Part shown: in pieces, positions 47,068 to 56,281 of the stretch
Layout: each line of letters begins with the position of its first letter
Position numbering within the stretch: the stretch's first letter is position 1
Program-made: the position numbers and the translations under genes
DNA from: Streptomyces formicae
GTDB lineage: Bacteria > Actinomycetota > Actinomycetes > Streptomycetales > Streptomycetaceae
DNA length: 64,000 bases
Reading direction: 5' to 3'
Assembly (NCBI RefSeq): GCF_022647665.1
Contig: NZ_CP071872.1
Span: 7,254,001-7,318,000, forward strand
The notes under the pieces: model-generated
The model's database searches: none
The model's input: the letters and a program-made list of their open reading frames with translations, nothing else
Told to the model about the DNA's origin: nothing

Positions 47068-47133
47068 CGCCTTATTGACGGTGCGGTCCGGTATGGGCCA
47101 CATTGAGCCGGGGCTCAGGGGGGACGGTGGGTC

Positions 47134-48321
47134 ATGGGGGAGGCGCTGGAAGCGCGCATGCGCAACCGCCTCGGCAGGGAGTGCCTGTACGTGCCGTCGT
47201 GCCGGCTGGGGCTGTACGTGGCGCTGCGGCACTGGTGCCGGCCGGGCGGACGGGTGCTGATGTCGCCCGTCAACGACGACGTCATCCTCTTCGTGGTGCT
47301 CGCCGCCGGGCTGCGTCCCGTGCAGGCACCGCTCGATCCACGCGACGGGTCCATCGACCCGCGCGCCGTACCCGACGCGGTGTGGCACGGCCTGTCCGCG
47401 GTCCTCACGACGAATCTGTACGGAAATCCGGACCCGGCTCCCGGACTGCGCGCCCGCTGCGACGCGTTGGGCATTCCACTGCTGGAGGACGCGGCGCACG
47501 CGATCGGGTCGCGCGTGGGCGGGCGGCCGGTCGGTTCGTACGGCGACGCCTCGGTCTTCAGCCTGTCCAAGCACACGGCGGCGAAGACCGGGGGCTTCCT
47601 GGCCGTCGCCGACCCGGCGCTGCGCGGCGCGCTGGAGGAGGCGCGCGACGACCTCCTCGCACCGTCCCGCCTTTCGTCCGAACTCGCCTATGCCTTACGG
47701 CCGTACGCGGAGGCCGGTGTGCGCGGGCTGCGGCTCGTACGGGCGGCGCGGGCGGTGATGCGGCTGCTCGGGATGGAGGAGCGCGAGGAGATCCGGATGC
47801 CGCTGCGGGCGGACGAGCTGAAGCAGGCGATGGCGGAGGCGCCCGCGCTCGGGCCGTTCCACTCCTGGGTACGGGTCGACATGCACGACTACCGGATCGC
47901 GCCGGGAGCCGCCCGGCACAGCCGCACGGCCCGGCTGCTGGACCGGCTCGACGACCGTCTCGCCGCGCATCTCGCCGGGACACGGCGGCTGTTGGCGAGC
48001 CCGTGGGCCGCCGCCGGACCCGGCCCCGTGCAGCCGCTGTTCCGGGTCCCGCTCCTCGTCGAGGACCGTGACGCCGCGATCGCCGCCCTCGCCCGCCACC
48101 GCATCACGACGGGCTACCTCTACGACCCGCCCCTCGACGCCTACGCGTCCGGCCTCTTCACCGACCCGTCGCCCGCCCCCGCACCCGCCCGCTGGTTCGC
48201 CCGGCACGCCCTCCCGGCCGATCCGTTGCAGGCGGACCGGATCATCGCGGTGCTGCGGAAGTCGGGGGCGCGCCCGGCGGACGTCCCGGCCGGGTGCCGG
48301 CTCGGCGGGGACGGTGGCTGA
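47134..48321 (+). CDS. DegT/DnrJ/EryC1/StrS-type PLP-dependent protein
   Basis: 395 residues. A sugar aminotransferase fold: LEDAAHAIGSRVGGRPVGSYGDASVFSLSKHTAAKTGGFLAV around residues 118-157, with Asp119 to pair with PLP nitrogen and Lys146 or Lys151 as the Schiff-base lysine. The motif differs from the usual TKNLTTGEGG form, so catalytic type (transaminase or other) is uncertain. Substrate unknown, probably a nucleotide-linked keto sugar. It overlaps the flippase gene by 8 nt and begins the polysaccharide cluster. ATG 47134 is preceded by GGGGGGAC. Confidence 0.82.
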   Translation: MGEALEARMRNRLGRECLYVPSCRLGLYVALRHWCRPGGRVLMSPVNDDVILFVVLAAGLRPVQAPLDPRDGSIDPRAVPDAVWHGLSAVLTTNLYGNPDPAPGLRARCDALGIPLLEDAAHAIGSRVGGRPVGSYGDASVFSLSKHTAAKTGGFLAVADPALRGALEEARDDLLAPSRLSSELAYALRPYAEAGVRGLRLVRAARAVMRLLGMEEREEIRMPLRADELKQAMAEAPALGPFHSWVRVDMHDYRIAPGAARHSRTARLLDRLDDRLAAHLAGTRRLLASPWAAAGPGPVQPLFRVPLLVEDRDAAIAALARHRITTGYLYDPPLDAYASGLFTDPSPAPAPARWFARHALPADPLQADRIIAVLRKSGARPADVPAGCRLGGDGG

Positions 48322-50488
48322 GGCGTCGCGGCTGCGCGAGCCCGACGAGGCCGAGGAGGTGACGACCGGCGGGGCGCCACGCGGCGGCGAGGCGGGCTCC
48401 GCGCCCGGCGGCGGGGACTCGATGTTCCGGAACGCCTACGCGCTGATGCTGTCGACCGGGGTCTCGGCCGCACTCGGGCTCGGGTTCTGGCTGGTGGCCG
48501 CGCGCTACTACACCGAGGAGGCCGTCGGGCAGGGCTCCGCGGCGATCGCCGCGATGAGGCTGCTCGCGTCGGTCACGGCGACGACGATGATCGGGGCAGT
48601 GGTGCGGTACGTGCCGCGGGCGGGGCGGGCGACCGGGCCGCTGGTGTGGCGTGCGTACGCGGTGAGTTCGGCCGTCGTCTGCCTGGCGTGCGCCGTCTTC
48701 CTGGTCACGCTGGATCTGTGGGGGCCCTCGTACGCGCCGCTGCGCGGGCCGGTCGCCGGGCTCGTCTTCACCGCCGCCTGCGTCGCCTGGGCGCTGCTCA
48801 CCCTCCAGGACGGGGTGCTGACGGGGCTGCGCAAGGCGGTGTGGGTGCCCGTCGGCAACGCCGTGTTCTCCGTCGGCAAGCTGCTGCTGCTCGCCGCCTT
48901 CGCCACCGCCATGCCCGTGCTCGGGGTGTTCGTCTCGTGGGCGGCGGCCATCGGGCTGTCCGTGCTGCCCCTCGGCTGGCTCGTCTTCCGCCGGCTCATC
49001 CCCCGCCAGGCCGCCGCCGACCACGACCGGGAGCCGCCGCGGTCACGGGACATCGGCCGCTTCCTGGCCGGGGACTCGGTCGGCGCGCTCTTCTCACTGG
49101 CGATGATCAACCTGCTGCCGGTGATGGTCGCCGTCCGTTTCGACGCCGCGCACAACGGCTTCTTCTACATCGCGTACACCGTCGGCGGGACGATGGAGTT
49201 CATGGCCATCAACATGGCCTCCTCGCTCACCGCGCACGCCTCGCACAGCCCGGACAACCTCGCGGAGGGGGTGCGCGGGGCGCTGCGGCGGATGGCGGTG
49301 CTGCTCGTGCCCGTCGTCCTCGTCCTGATCGCCTTCGCGCCGCAGATCCTCGCCCCGTTCGGGCCCGACTACGCCGCCCACGGCACGACCGTCCTGCGGC
49401 TGCTCGCGGCCGCCGCGCTGCCCCGCGTCGTCGTCGAGCTCTACATCGGGGTGCTGCGCGTCCAGGGGCGTACGGGCGTGCTCGCCGCGCTCCAGGGGGT
49501 GATGTGCACGCTGGTGCTGGGCAGCGCGGCGGTGCTGCTCGGGCCCGCCGGGATCTCCGGGGCGGGGCTGGCGATGCTGCTCTCGATGGCGGTGATGGCC
49601 GTCGTCTCCGCACCGGGGATCGGGGCGGCGCTGAAGGGAGGCGAGCCGCGGCGGCGCCCCGTGCGGCGGCGCCGGTCCGCCGTCGAGGAGTACGGCACGT
49701 CCTGGGCCCGTGAGGCCGCCGAGCGGTCCCCGCGGGCGGCGTACCTGCGGGGCGTCCATGACACCCCGACCCCCGCGTTCGGTGTCCCCGCCCACGCGCC
49801 GGACGCCTCCGAGTCCCCGATCGCCACCTGCCTGTGGCTGCTCCTCGGGCTCGCCGCCGGGCTGTTCTGGATCCCGCTGTCCCGCGCCGGGAAGGCCGCG
49901 ACCGGACGCCTTTCCGGCATCGAACTGCTGCACGCACTGCCACCCGTCACCGTCACCGCCGGCGTCCTGCTGATCGTCGTCCACTGTGCGGCCGTCTCGC
50001 TGCACCGGCTGCGCCCGGTTCTGCTCACCGCCGGTCTGCTGACGACGGTCGCCGCTCTCCACACCGCCCCGCTGCTGCTCGGCGTCCGGCCCGAAGCGGC
50101 CCACGGGGCCTGGCTCGGAACCCCGGCGGACCTGCTCGCCGAGGCCGTCGGACGGGACGCAGCGCAGAGCGCCCTGGCCGTCCTGCCACCCGTGCTCCAG
50201 TTGCTCTGCCTCGTCCTCGCGGCCGTGTCGCTGAGCGCCCTCCGTGTGCCCGGCCGGATCACGGCGGGCGTCGTGTGGGTGCTGGCGGTGGCCGGCTGGG
50301 CGGCGCAGGACGCCTTCGCGACGGCCACGCTGCCGGTGTGCACCGGCTTCCTCGCGGTGGCCGTCGCATCCCTCGCGTACCGCCGGTCCGTGCCCGGCCC
50401 GGGCCCCGTCAGCGGCCGGGGACGGTCTGCCGGAAGTACGCGTCCCGGCCGGCCTCGCGGTAACCCTCCAGGCCGGGGCCGGAGTTGA
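48314..50488 (+). CDS. Wzx-like oligosaccharide flippase with extra C-terminal membrane domain
   Basis: 724 residues. The first 480 contain about 12 membrane segments of the polysaccharide-exporter fold (AYALMLSTGVSAALGLGFWLVAARYYTEEAVGQG, VGALFSLAMINLLPVMVAVRF, FFYIAYTVGGTMEFMAIN), which flip lipid-linked oligosaccharides. Residues about 540-705 add five or six further segments (LWLLLGLAAGLFWIPL, TVTAGVLLIVVHCAAV) of no recognised family; such an extension is unusual. GTG 48314 overlaps the preceding gene. The last 80 nt overlap the end of the convergent GH26-like gene. Confidence 0.88.
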   Translation: MAEASRLREPDEAEEVTTGGAPRGGEAGSAPGGGDSMFRNAYALMLSTGVSAALGLGFWLVAARYYTEEAVGQGSAAIAAMRLLASVTATTMIGAVVRYVPRAGRATGPLVWRAYAVSSAVVCLACAVFLVTLDLWGPSYAPLRGPVAGLVFTAACVAWALLTLQDGVLTGLRKAVWVPVGNAVFSVGKLLLLAAFATAMPVLGVFVSWAAAIGLSVLPLGWLVFRRLIPRQAAADHDREPPRSRDIGRFLAGDSVGALFSLAMINLLPVMVAVRFDAAHNGFFYIAYTVGGTMEFMAINMASSLTAHASHSPDNLAEGVRGALRRMAVLLVPVVLVLIAFAPQILAPFGPDYAAHGTTVLRLLAAAALPRVVVELYIGVLRVQGRTGVLAALQGVMCTLVLGSAAVLLGPAGISGAGLAMLLSMAVMAVVSAPGIGAALKGGEPRRRPVRRRRSAVEEYGTSWAREAAERSPRAAYLRGVHDTPTPAFGVPAHAPDASESPIATCLWLLLGLAAGLFWIPLSRAGKAATGRLSGIELLHALPPVTVTAGVLLIVVHCAAVSLHRLRPVLLTAGLLTTVAALHTAPLLLGVRPEAAHGAWLGTPADLLAEAVGRDAAQSALAVLPPVLQLLCLVLAAVSLSALRVPGRITAGVVWVLAVAGWAAQDAFATATLPVCTGFLAVAVASLAYRRSVPGPGPVSGRGRSAGSTRPGRPRGNPPGRGRS

Positions 50489-51569
50489 CCGTCAGATCAC
50501 AGCCCGCGCCCGGCACCGGACGGTTCCAGTGCACCAGCGCCCGCACCCGGGGCATGGTCGGGGCGACCTCCGGGATCCGCGCGTACCAGTCGCGCCGGCG
50601 GCGCGGCTGGAGCGGGTCGGGCGCGGTGGCGAACTCGGCGAGCATGACGGGCTTCTCGCCGGATACGCGCTCGCGCAGCCAGTCGTACGAGGGCCGCTGG
50701 CTGCGGTCGAAGTCCAGCCAGCTCGGCGACTTGTGGCAGAGGTAGTAGTTGTACTGGTCCATGCCGATCCAGTCGACGTACTCGTCTCCCGGGTAGAGCC
50801 GCTCCATCTGCTCCGCGTGGCCGAGATAGCCGGAGACGGTCCACACCCACACCACGTTGGTGACGCCGAGCTCCTCGAACCGGTCGTGGATGTGCCGGTA
50901 GGCGGCGACGAACTCCTCCGGGGTCCCCGCGCCCTCCTTGATCCGGAAGTCGGCCTCCTGGTCGAAGGAGAGGAAGAGGCGCTTGCCGTACGCCTTGATG
51001 CGGCGGGCCTGCGGGTCGACGATGTCTCGGTCGTACCGCCCGGAGGCGATGCTCCTCCAGCCCAGCTGGGTCTCGGTCCAGCCGGCGTGGTGCGGCTCGG
51101 TCCACACGGTGGACTCCCAGGCCAGCATCAGCAGCCGGTCCCGGCCGAGCTCCTGCTCGTCGGCGGTGAGGAGTTCGCCGTCGAGCGGGGTGTCCGACAT
51201 GTCGTGGTAGTTGTAGACGAGATCGAGCCTGCGGCCGATCTTCTTCTCGAAGGCGTACACGGCCTCGGTGAGCGAGCCGCTCGGCGCATACGGGACGTAC
51301 GCGCCCCACCAGGCCCCGCAGCGCGGCTCCAGCTCCTCGGTGGGGGCGCAGGGTCCGTCGGGGAGCGCGCCCGACGCCGCGTTGCCGGGGAGGCCGTGAC
51401 CGCGGCCCGAGGGCCCGGCATCGTCCTCCCTTCCGGCCGTGTCGGTCCGGGCGATCCACCACACCCCGAGCCCGGCGAGCAGCGCGCCGACCGCGGCCAG
51501 GACGAGCGCGGCGTACGTGCCGCGCGACGCCGCGGCCTGGTGCCGTACGCGCGGGGTCAGTCTCGTCAT
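50409..51569 (-). CDS. GH26-like glycoside hydrolase, membrane-anchored
   Basis: 386 residues. An N-terminal membrane segment (YAALVLAAVGALLAGLGVWWIA) exports the protein, followed by a linker and a (beta/alpha)8 domain from about residue 85: WWGAYVPYAPSGSL, DLVYNYHDMSD, LFLSFDQEADF (candidate acid/base Glu) and PVMLAEFAT (candidate nucleophile Glu). The pattern fits family 26 (beta-mannanase-like), though other clan A families are possible. Expected to cut or trim the exported polysaccharide. ATG 51569 overlaps the stop of the upstream membrane-protein gene (ATGA). Its 3' end overlaps the flippase gene by 80 nt on the other strand. Confidence 0.8.
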   Translation of the reverse strand: MTRLTPRVRHQAAASRGTYAALVLAAVGALLAGLGVWWIARTDTAGREDDAGPSGRGHGLPGNAASGALPDGPCAPTEELEPRCGAWWGAYVPYAPSGSLTEAVYAFEKKIGRRLDLVYNYHDMSDTPLDGELLTADEQELGRDRLLMLAWESTVWTEPHHAGWTETQLGWRSIASGRYDRDIVDPQARRIKAYGKRLFLSFDQEADFRIKEGAGTPEEFVAAYRHIHDRFEELGVTNVVWVWTVSGYLGHAEQMERLYPGDEYVDWIGMDQYNYYLCHKSPSWLDFDRSQRPSYDWLRERVSGEKPVMLAEFATAPDPLQPRRRRDWYARIPEVAPTMPRVRALVHWNRPVPGAGCDLTVNSGPGLEGYREAGRDAYFRQTVPGR

Positions 51570-51970
51570 CGGCCGCTCCCCGGCAAGGACTTGGGACGCC
51601 CGGCGGCCCCTCTGGTGGCTGCGGGCAGCGGCACACCGGGCAGGGCGGCGGCGACGGTCGTGAACGCGGCCAGCGCCACGAGGAAGGCCGTCGCCGAGAA
51701 CGCCTCGGCCAGGAAGAGGGCGGTGGCGACGAGCGCCGCGAGCGACAGGCTCAGCGGCGCCGCGAGCGCCACCGCCTCCAGCCGGGCGCCGGGCCGAAGC
51801 GCCCGCGGCTGCGGATGGAGCAACGCGAGCCCGGGTCCGAGGCAGACGAAGGCGAGGACGGGGATCCAGCGCGGCGGCGCTCCGCCGGGCAGCGCGGTCG
51901 CGGCGAGCGCGAGCCAGCCGGAGGCGGCGAGTCCTGCTCTGATCCATGGTCGGTCCAGCTGCATGGGCAT
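51566..51970 (-). CDS. Small membrane protein of the polysaccharide cluster
   Basis: 134 residues with about four hydrophobic segments (AGLAASGWLALAATAL, IPVLAFVCLGPGLALL, LEAVALAAPLSLSLAALVATALF, FLVALAAFTTVAAAL). No family recognised. ATG 51970 has GGAG 6 nt upstream and lies just after the stop of the membrane glycosyltransferase gene; a GTG at 51982 is possible. Coupled by overlap to the GH26-like gene that follows. Confidence 0.75.
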   Translation of the reverse strand: MPMQLDRPWIRAGLAASGWLALAATALPGGAPPRWIPVLAFVCLGPGLALLHPQPRALRPGARLEAVALAAPLSLSLAALVATALFLAEAFSATAFLVALAAFTTVAAALPGVPLPAATRGAAGRPKSLPGSGR

Positions 51971-51983
51971 GGCGGTCTCCACG

Positions 51984-54008
51984 TCACCCGGCGGGGCTTG
52001 GCGCATCGGGCGTTTCCTCCGGGACGTCGGGCGGGGACTCCAGCGCATCCGGCGCGGACTCCAGCGCATCGGGCGCGGACTTTGGCACTTCGGGTGTGTC
52101 CTCGGGGACGGCGGGCGCGTACTCCAGGACCAGGCCGTGCTCGCTCTCCTCCACGACGCGGAAGAGCGGGGACGCCTTCAGGCCGGCCGTCAGCTCGTCG
52201 AAGCCGCCGGGCGGCAGATAGCCCTCGCCGGTGACGGCCTTCTCCTGGGTGGCAGTGAGGATCACGTACGCGGTCCGGCCCTCGGGTATGCCGCGGGCGA
52301 GATGGCCGGCCGGGTCCTGGAGCAGCTTCAGGTTCTCCGGGACCTCCTGCTCGGTGAAGAACCAGCGCTCGTAGTGGTCGTAGCGGTAGTACGCCCCCGG
52401 GAACGACCCGGTGGTGGCGAGGATCAGCGCGCCGTCGGGAGCCCGGTCGTAGGCCCGCTTCGTGAGGGCGAGCTCGGCGGGCGGCGCGTAGTGCATGCCC
52501 TCCTTGCCGTAGTACGAGGGCAGGAAGCCGGCCAGCAGGGCGGTCAGTGCCACGGGCAGCGCGACCACGGCGGTGCGGCGGGCGGCCTTGAGCGCACGTC
52601 CCGTGCCCCCGGCCGCCGGGACCAGCGCGGCGGCGGCGAAGAACGCGGTGCCGGGGAGCCCGAACAGATAGACGCGGAAGAGCATTTCGCCGCCGTAGTC
52701 GTTGACGGCGAACAGCGGCACGGGCGCCGCTGCTGCCAGCAGCAGCGGCAGCGCGCTGCGGGTCAGTCCGCGCCGCAGCAGCACCGCCGTGCCCGCGAGC
52801 GCGGCCAGGGCCAGCACCATGAGGACGTTGGCGGTCCCGACGAGCTCGGGCCCCGGGCCTGTCGGCTCTCCCGCGTACCCGGCGCGGGAGTTGGCGAGCA
52901 GATCGCCCGCCGACTCGCGCAGGGTGCCGAGCGTCTCCAGGAACAGCACCCGCCCCATCGTCAGGTCCCAGGCCACCATGATCAGGCCGGCGACGGCCAG
53001 CAGTCCCCAGTTGCGGTAGCGGCGGGTGAGGCAGAGCGCGAAGAGCGTGGCGCACAGCATCACCGGCGTCAGCTGGTGCGACGCGTTGACGGCGGCGATC
53101 AGCGGGGCGGTGATCACGACCGCGACGGCCCGCTGCCGGGTGCCGGTGGGCGGCGGCACGGCGGCCGCGGCCGGGTCGAGCCTGCCGCGCTCGCGCAGCC
53201 ACCCGGCCGAGCCGGGCAGGACGAAGTGCCGTACGACGACGGCGAACACGGTCAGCCAGAGCAGATACGAGAAGCCCTGCGGGGAGAGGTAGTCCTGCCC
53301 CACCCAGTTGGCGAGCTGGAAGATCCAGACCGCCGCCCACACCAGCCGCCAGTCGTCGCTGAAGGTGCGGTAGACCAGCACCAGGACGGGCAGCGTGAGC
53401 AGGCCGAGCGCGACGGGCGCCCAGTTGGCGTACGCCGCCGCGCCCTCGACGCCGAAGGCCCTCACCAGGGCCGCGTTGAGCGAGAAGAAGCCCGGCCACT
53501 GGTCGTACGCGGACATGCCGCCGGACAGCTCGGCGCCGGGGTGGACGGTGCCCTCGGCGAGCAGGCGCCTGATCACGGCGTCATGCTTGGACGCCCAGGC
53601 GTAGCGCACCGAGTCGTACAGCACCGCGGGCGGCGCCTTGAGCGCCACGAGCATCGCGGCGCAGTACGTGGCCGGCCACCAGGGCGCGGTCCCGGCACGC
53701 CGCAGCGTGACGAGAAAGCCGGCGGTGAGCACGGCGAGCGCGAGGTAGAAGGCCGTCGGGAAGCGGTCCAGCAGGCCGTAGTCACCGATGGAGCGGAAGC
53801 CGGTGCGCGGCAGGGCGTGGAGCCACAGGCCGGCGGCGACGAGCAGCGGCAGCAGACTGAAGAGGGCCTGCGGGCCGACCGCGTGGAGCCGTCTTCGGGC
53901 GGGTGCGGGCGGTGGCGGCCCCGCCGCCTTCTCTTCCTGTCGGGTCCTCTCCGCGGGCGGCAGCACGCTGCTCCCCGTGACTGGTGTGGGCACGCGCTGC
54001 TGCGGCAC
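51984..54008 (-). CDS. Polytopic membrane protein, probable GT-C-type glycosyltransferase
   Basis: 674 residues, at least 11 predicted membrane segments, with the first large loop holding an acidic DYGLLDRFPTAFY and a later HQLTPVMLCATLFALCLTRRYRNWG. The layout (many helices, acidic first loop, soluble C-terminal part from about residue 530) fits lipid-phosphosugar-dependent glycosyltransferases, but no diagnostic motif proves it. The C-terminal 40 residues are a Pro/Asp/Glu-rich repeat (PDALESAPDALESPPDVPEE). GTG 54008 has GGGGGGAG about 8 nt upstream. A longer start at 54077 is possible. Confidence 0.72.
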   Translation of the reverse strand: MPQQRVPTPVTGSSVLPPAERTRQEEKAAGPPPPAPARRRLHAVGPQALFSLLPLLVAAGLWLHALPRTGFRSIGDYGLLDRFPTAFYLALAVLTAGFLVTLRRAGTAPWWPATYCAAMLVALKAPPAVLYDSVRYAWASKHDAVIRRLLAEGTVHPGAELSGGMSAYDQWPGFFSLNAALVRAFGVEGAAAYANWAPVALGLLTLPVLVLVYRTFSDDWRLVWAAVWIFQLANWVGQDYLSPQGFSYLLWLTVFAVVVRHFVLPGSAGWLRERGRLDPAAAAVPPPTGTRQRAVAVVITAPLIAAVNASHQLTPVMLCATLFALCLTRRYRNWGLLAVAGLIMVAWDLTMGRVLFLETLGTLRESAGDLLANSRAGYAGEPTGPGPELVGTANVLMVLALAALAGTAVLLRRGLTRSALPLLLAAAAPVPLFAVNDYGGEMLFRVYLFGLPGTAFFAAAALVPAAGGTGRALKAARRTAVVALPVALTALLAGFLPSYYGKEGMHYAPPAELALTKRAYDRAPDGALILATTGSFPGAYYRYDHYERWFFTEQEVPENLKLLQDPAGHLARGIPEGRTAYVILTATQEKAVTGEGYLPPGGFDELTAGLKASPLFRVVEESEHGLVLEYAPAVPEDTPEVPKSAPDALESAPDALESPPDVPEETPDAPSPAG

Positions 54009-54106
54009 GGTGCGACTCCCCCCTGTCCCCTTCGGTGAAGTATAGGAATCCGTACTGGGTTTGACCCGGATCATCACGAAAATCCGTCCGCTTGAGGTTC
54101 AGCGGC

Positions 54107-54913
54107 TCAGCCGGCGAACTCGGGCCCCCTCACGGCGGCCCGCGCCCTCCTGTACAGCCGCCAGCCCATCGTCGGCAGCGAGTCCGGGTACGGCGCGACC
54201 CGCGCGCCCGCCCCCTCCATCCACGCCTCGACGTCGGCGACGGTGTGGCTGCGGCGCAGAATCAGCCTGGCTATGCGATACGCCTGGTCCGTCCCGGAGC
54301 TGAGCGCGTGGCGCACGGCGACCGCGGACTCGTATCCGGCCGCGCGGGCGGCCCGGCGCACGGCAGGGCTGTTGTAGCCGTGCGGATAGGCGAGATGCCG
54401 TACCTCGTGGCCGAGGGTGTCCTCCAGGACGGTCTGCGCATGGCGCAGTTCGTGCTGCAGCCGCTGCGGGTCCAGTGTGTCCAGCTGCGGGTGCGTGACC
54501 GTGTGCGCGCCAACCTCCATGCCGAACTGCTCCAGCAGCGGCGCCTGGCCCAGCGTCATCATCGGGGCGGGCGGCAGCAGACTGTGGGCACCGGAGGTGA
54601 TGGCGCCGGTGGTGAGGTACGCGGTGGCGGGCAGGGCACGGGCCGCGAGCGCCTCGGCGGTCGGGCCCGGCAGATCGGCGAAGCCGTCGTCGAAGGTGAG
54701 GACGACGGGCCTGGGCGGGAGCTCGCCGCGCCCGGCGAGGTGGTCGGAGAGCGCACCGATGGTCACCGGGGTCCGGCCGCTGGCGACGATCGCGTCGAGC
54801 TGGGCGCCGAACTCCTTGGGCCCGACCGTGAACTCGGCGATCCAGTCCGGTGGGTCCTCCATCACGGCGTGGTAGAGCAGGACGGGGATCCGGAGTCGTG
54901 GGTTCGTGCTCAT
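54107..54913 (-). CDS. Polysaccharide deacetylase (NodB homology, CE4)
   Basis: 268 residues. CE4 motifs: the catalytic base and metal Asp in LTFDDGFADL near residues 75-84, the metal His pair in GAHTVTHPQL near 137-146, and YPHGYNS for the third motif. It should remove N- or O-acetyl groups from a sugar polymer. No signal peptide is visible, so it may act on a cytosolic lipid-linked intermediate. ATG 54913 overlaps the stop of the upstream glycosyltransferase (ATGA). Confidence 0.9.
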   Translation of the reverse strand: MSTNPRLRIPVLLYHAVMEDPPDWIAEFTVGPKEFGAQLDAIVASGRTPVTIGALSDHLAGRGELPPRPVVLTFDDGFADLPGPTAEALAARALPATAYLTTGAITSGAHSLLPPAPMMTLGQAPLLEQFGMEVGAHTVTHPQLDTLDPQRLQHELRHAQTVLEDTLGHEVRHLAYPHGYNSPAVRRAARAAGYESAVAVRHALSSGTDQAYRIARLILRRSHTVADVEAWMEGAGARVAPYPDSLPTMGWRLYRRARAAVRGPEFAG

Positions 54914-56250
54914 CGCTCCTCCCAGGGCAGAGGCAGTCCGCGCACCCGGCGGCGGGCCCTGGCGTACCCGAGCGGCCCGTACAGCATCCCGCGCCGCTCC
55001 AGCCGGGAGAGGCCGCGCGGCCACGGGTGGTGGTCCGTGCCGTGCTGCCCGGGGACGCCGTTGCCGCCTTCGCGCCACGCGGTCATCGCCCGGGCGTGGG
55101 CGAGGCCGCGGGGCAGCCGGGCGAGCAGCGCGGGGAGCAGCGCGGGCCGGCGGGCGAGGACCGCGGTGAGATACGCGGTGAGCCCGGCGCCGTAGCCGTA
55201 GGCCTGGCTGCGCAGGTCCTGCGGGGTCTCCCGGTGGTGGTGCCAGACGAGCGCGTCGGGGGTGTAGCGCAGCCGGTGACCCGCGGCGAGGATCCGCACG
55301 AACGCGTACAGGTCATCGCCGCCGCGGGCGGGTGTGCCGGTCCCGGTGGCCGGGTCGAAGCCGCCGACCGCCTTGAGCGCCCGGGCCCGGAACGCCATGT
55401 TGGCACCGGACCCGAAGCGCCCTGCCGTGAACGGGAACAGCGGCTCGTCGGCGGGCGGCCGCGCCGGGTCGTAGGTGCGCGGCGCGAAGCCCTTGGCGAA
55501 GCCGCCGTGGCTTTCGAGGAGTATCTGCGCGGGTGTCGTGAGCCGTGCGGGGAGGATCAGCCCGGTCGCACAGCCGATGCGCGGGTCGTCGGCGAAGGGC
55601 GCGCTGAGCGCGGTCAGCCAGTGCGGGTCGGCGATGACGTCGTCGTCGGTGAAGGCGAGCACGGCGCCGTCCGCGGCGGCGATGCCCCGGTTGTGCGCGG
55701 CGGCCAGCCCGGGCACGGGCTCGTGGACGTACCGCACGGCGCCGGCGTACTTGGTCTGGACGAGATCCCGGGTGGCGTCGGTGACCGGAGCGTTGTCGAC
55801 GACGACGATCTCGAAGTCCGGGTGGTCCTGCGTGAGGAGCGAGTCGAGCGCCCTGGCGAGCTGGTCGGCGCGCTCGCGGGTGGCGACGACGACGCTGGTG
55901 CGGGGCAGCCCGCCGTACCGCTCGGGCGCGGGCGGCCGTGATCCGCGGAGTCGCTCGCGGGCGAGCGCGGCGAGGACGGCGGCGGGGTCGGCGCCCTCGG
56001 GGACGGTCCCGGTGAGGGTGGCGACGGGCCGCCCGCGCAGGCGCACGAGGACGTACACCTCGCCGGCCGCGAGGGGCGGTCCTCCGGGGCCGGGCCGGAG
56101 GGCGAGCACGCCGGCGTCCCCCGGTCGGGCGTCGCCATCGGCCCTGTCGGGGCCGAGTGCGTCGGCGTCGAGTGCGGCGAAGTCGCGCCGGACGCAGTCG
56201 TGCGTGTCGACATCGAGCGTGTCGAGATCGAGTTCGGCGATCTGGAGCAT
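54910..56250 (-). CDS. Family 2 glycosyltransferase of the polysaccharide cluster
   Basis: 446 residues. An N-terminal 110-residue region (with LAAGEVYVLVRLRGRPVATLTGTVPEG) of unknown role precedes the GT-A domain: TSVVVATRERADQLARALDSLL near 117-138, FEIVVVDNAP, and LAFTDDDVIADPHWL with the metal-binding DDD near residue 205. The acceptor region holds GRFGSGANMAFR and GGDDLYAFVRIL. No clear membrane segment. ATG 56250. It is followed by the deacetylase with overlapping start and stop codons. Confidence 0.9.
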   Translation of the reverse strand: MLQIAELDLDTLDVDTHDCVRRDFAALDADALGPDRADGDARPGDAGVLALRPGPGGPPLAAGEVYVLVRLRGRPVATLTGTVPEGADPAAVLAALARERLRGSRPPAPERYGGLPRTSVVVATRERADQLARALDSLLTQDHPDFEIVVVDNAPVTDATRDLVQTKYAGAVRYVHEPVPGLAAAHNRGIAAADGAVLAFTDDDVIADPHWLTALSAPFADDPRIGCATGLILPARLTTPAQILLESHGGFAKGFAPRTYDPARPPADEPLFPFTAGRFGSGANMAFRARALKAVGGFDPATGTGTPARGGDDLYAFVRILAAGHRLRYTPDALVWHHHRETPQDLRSQAYGYGAGLTAYLTAVLARRPALLPALLARLPRGLAHARAMTAWREGGNGVPGQHGTDHHPWPRGLSRLERRGMLYGPLGYARARRRVRGLPLPWEER

Positions 56251-56281
56251 GTGCGTCCCCCCAAGGGCGCGTGAGGACTGT

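Noticed and set aside
50244..54038. A 1264-codon plus-strand frame opposite the polysaccharide genes
   Set aside because: Antisense shadow of the hydrolase, small membrane-protein and membrane glycosyltransferase genes; low-complexity composition and no start signal.
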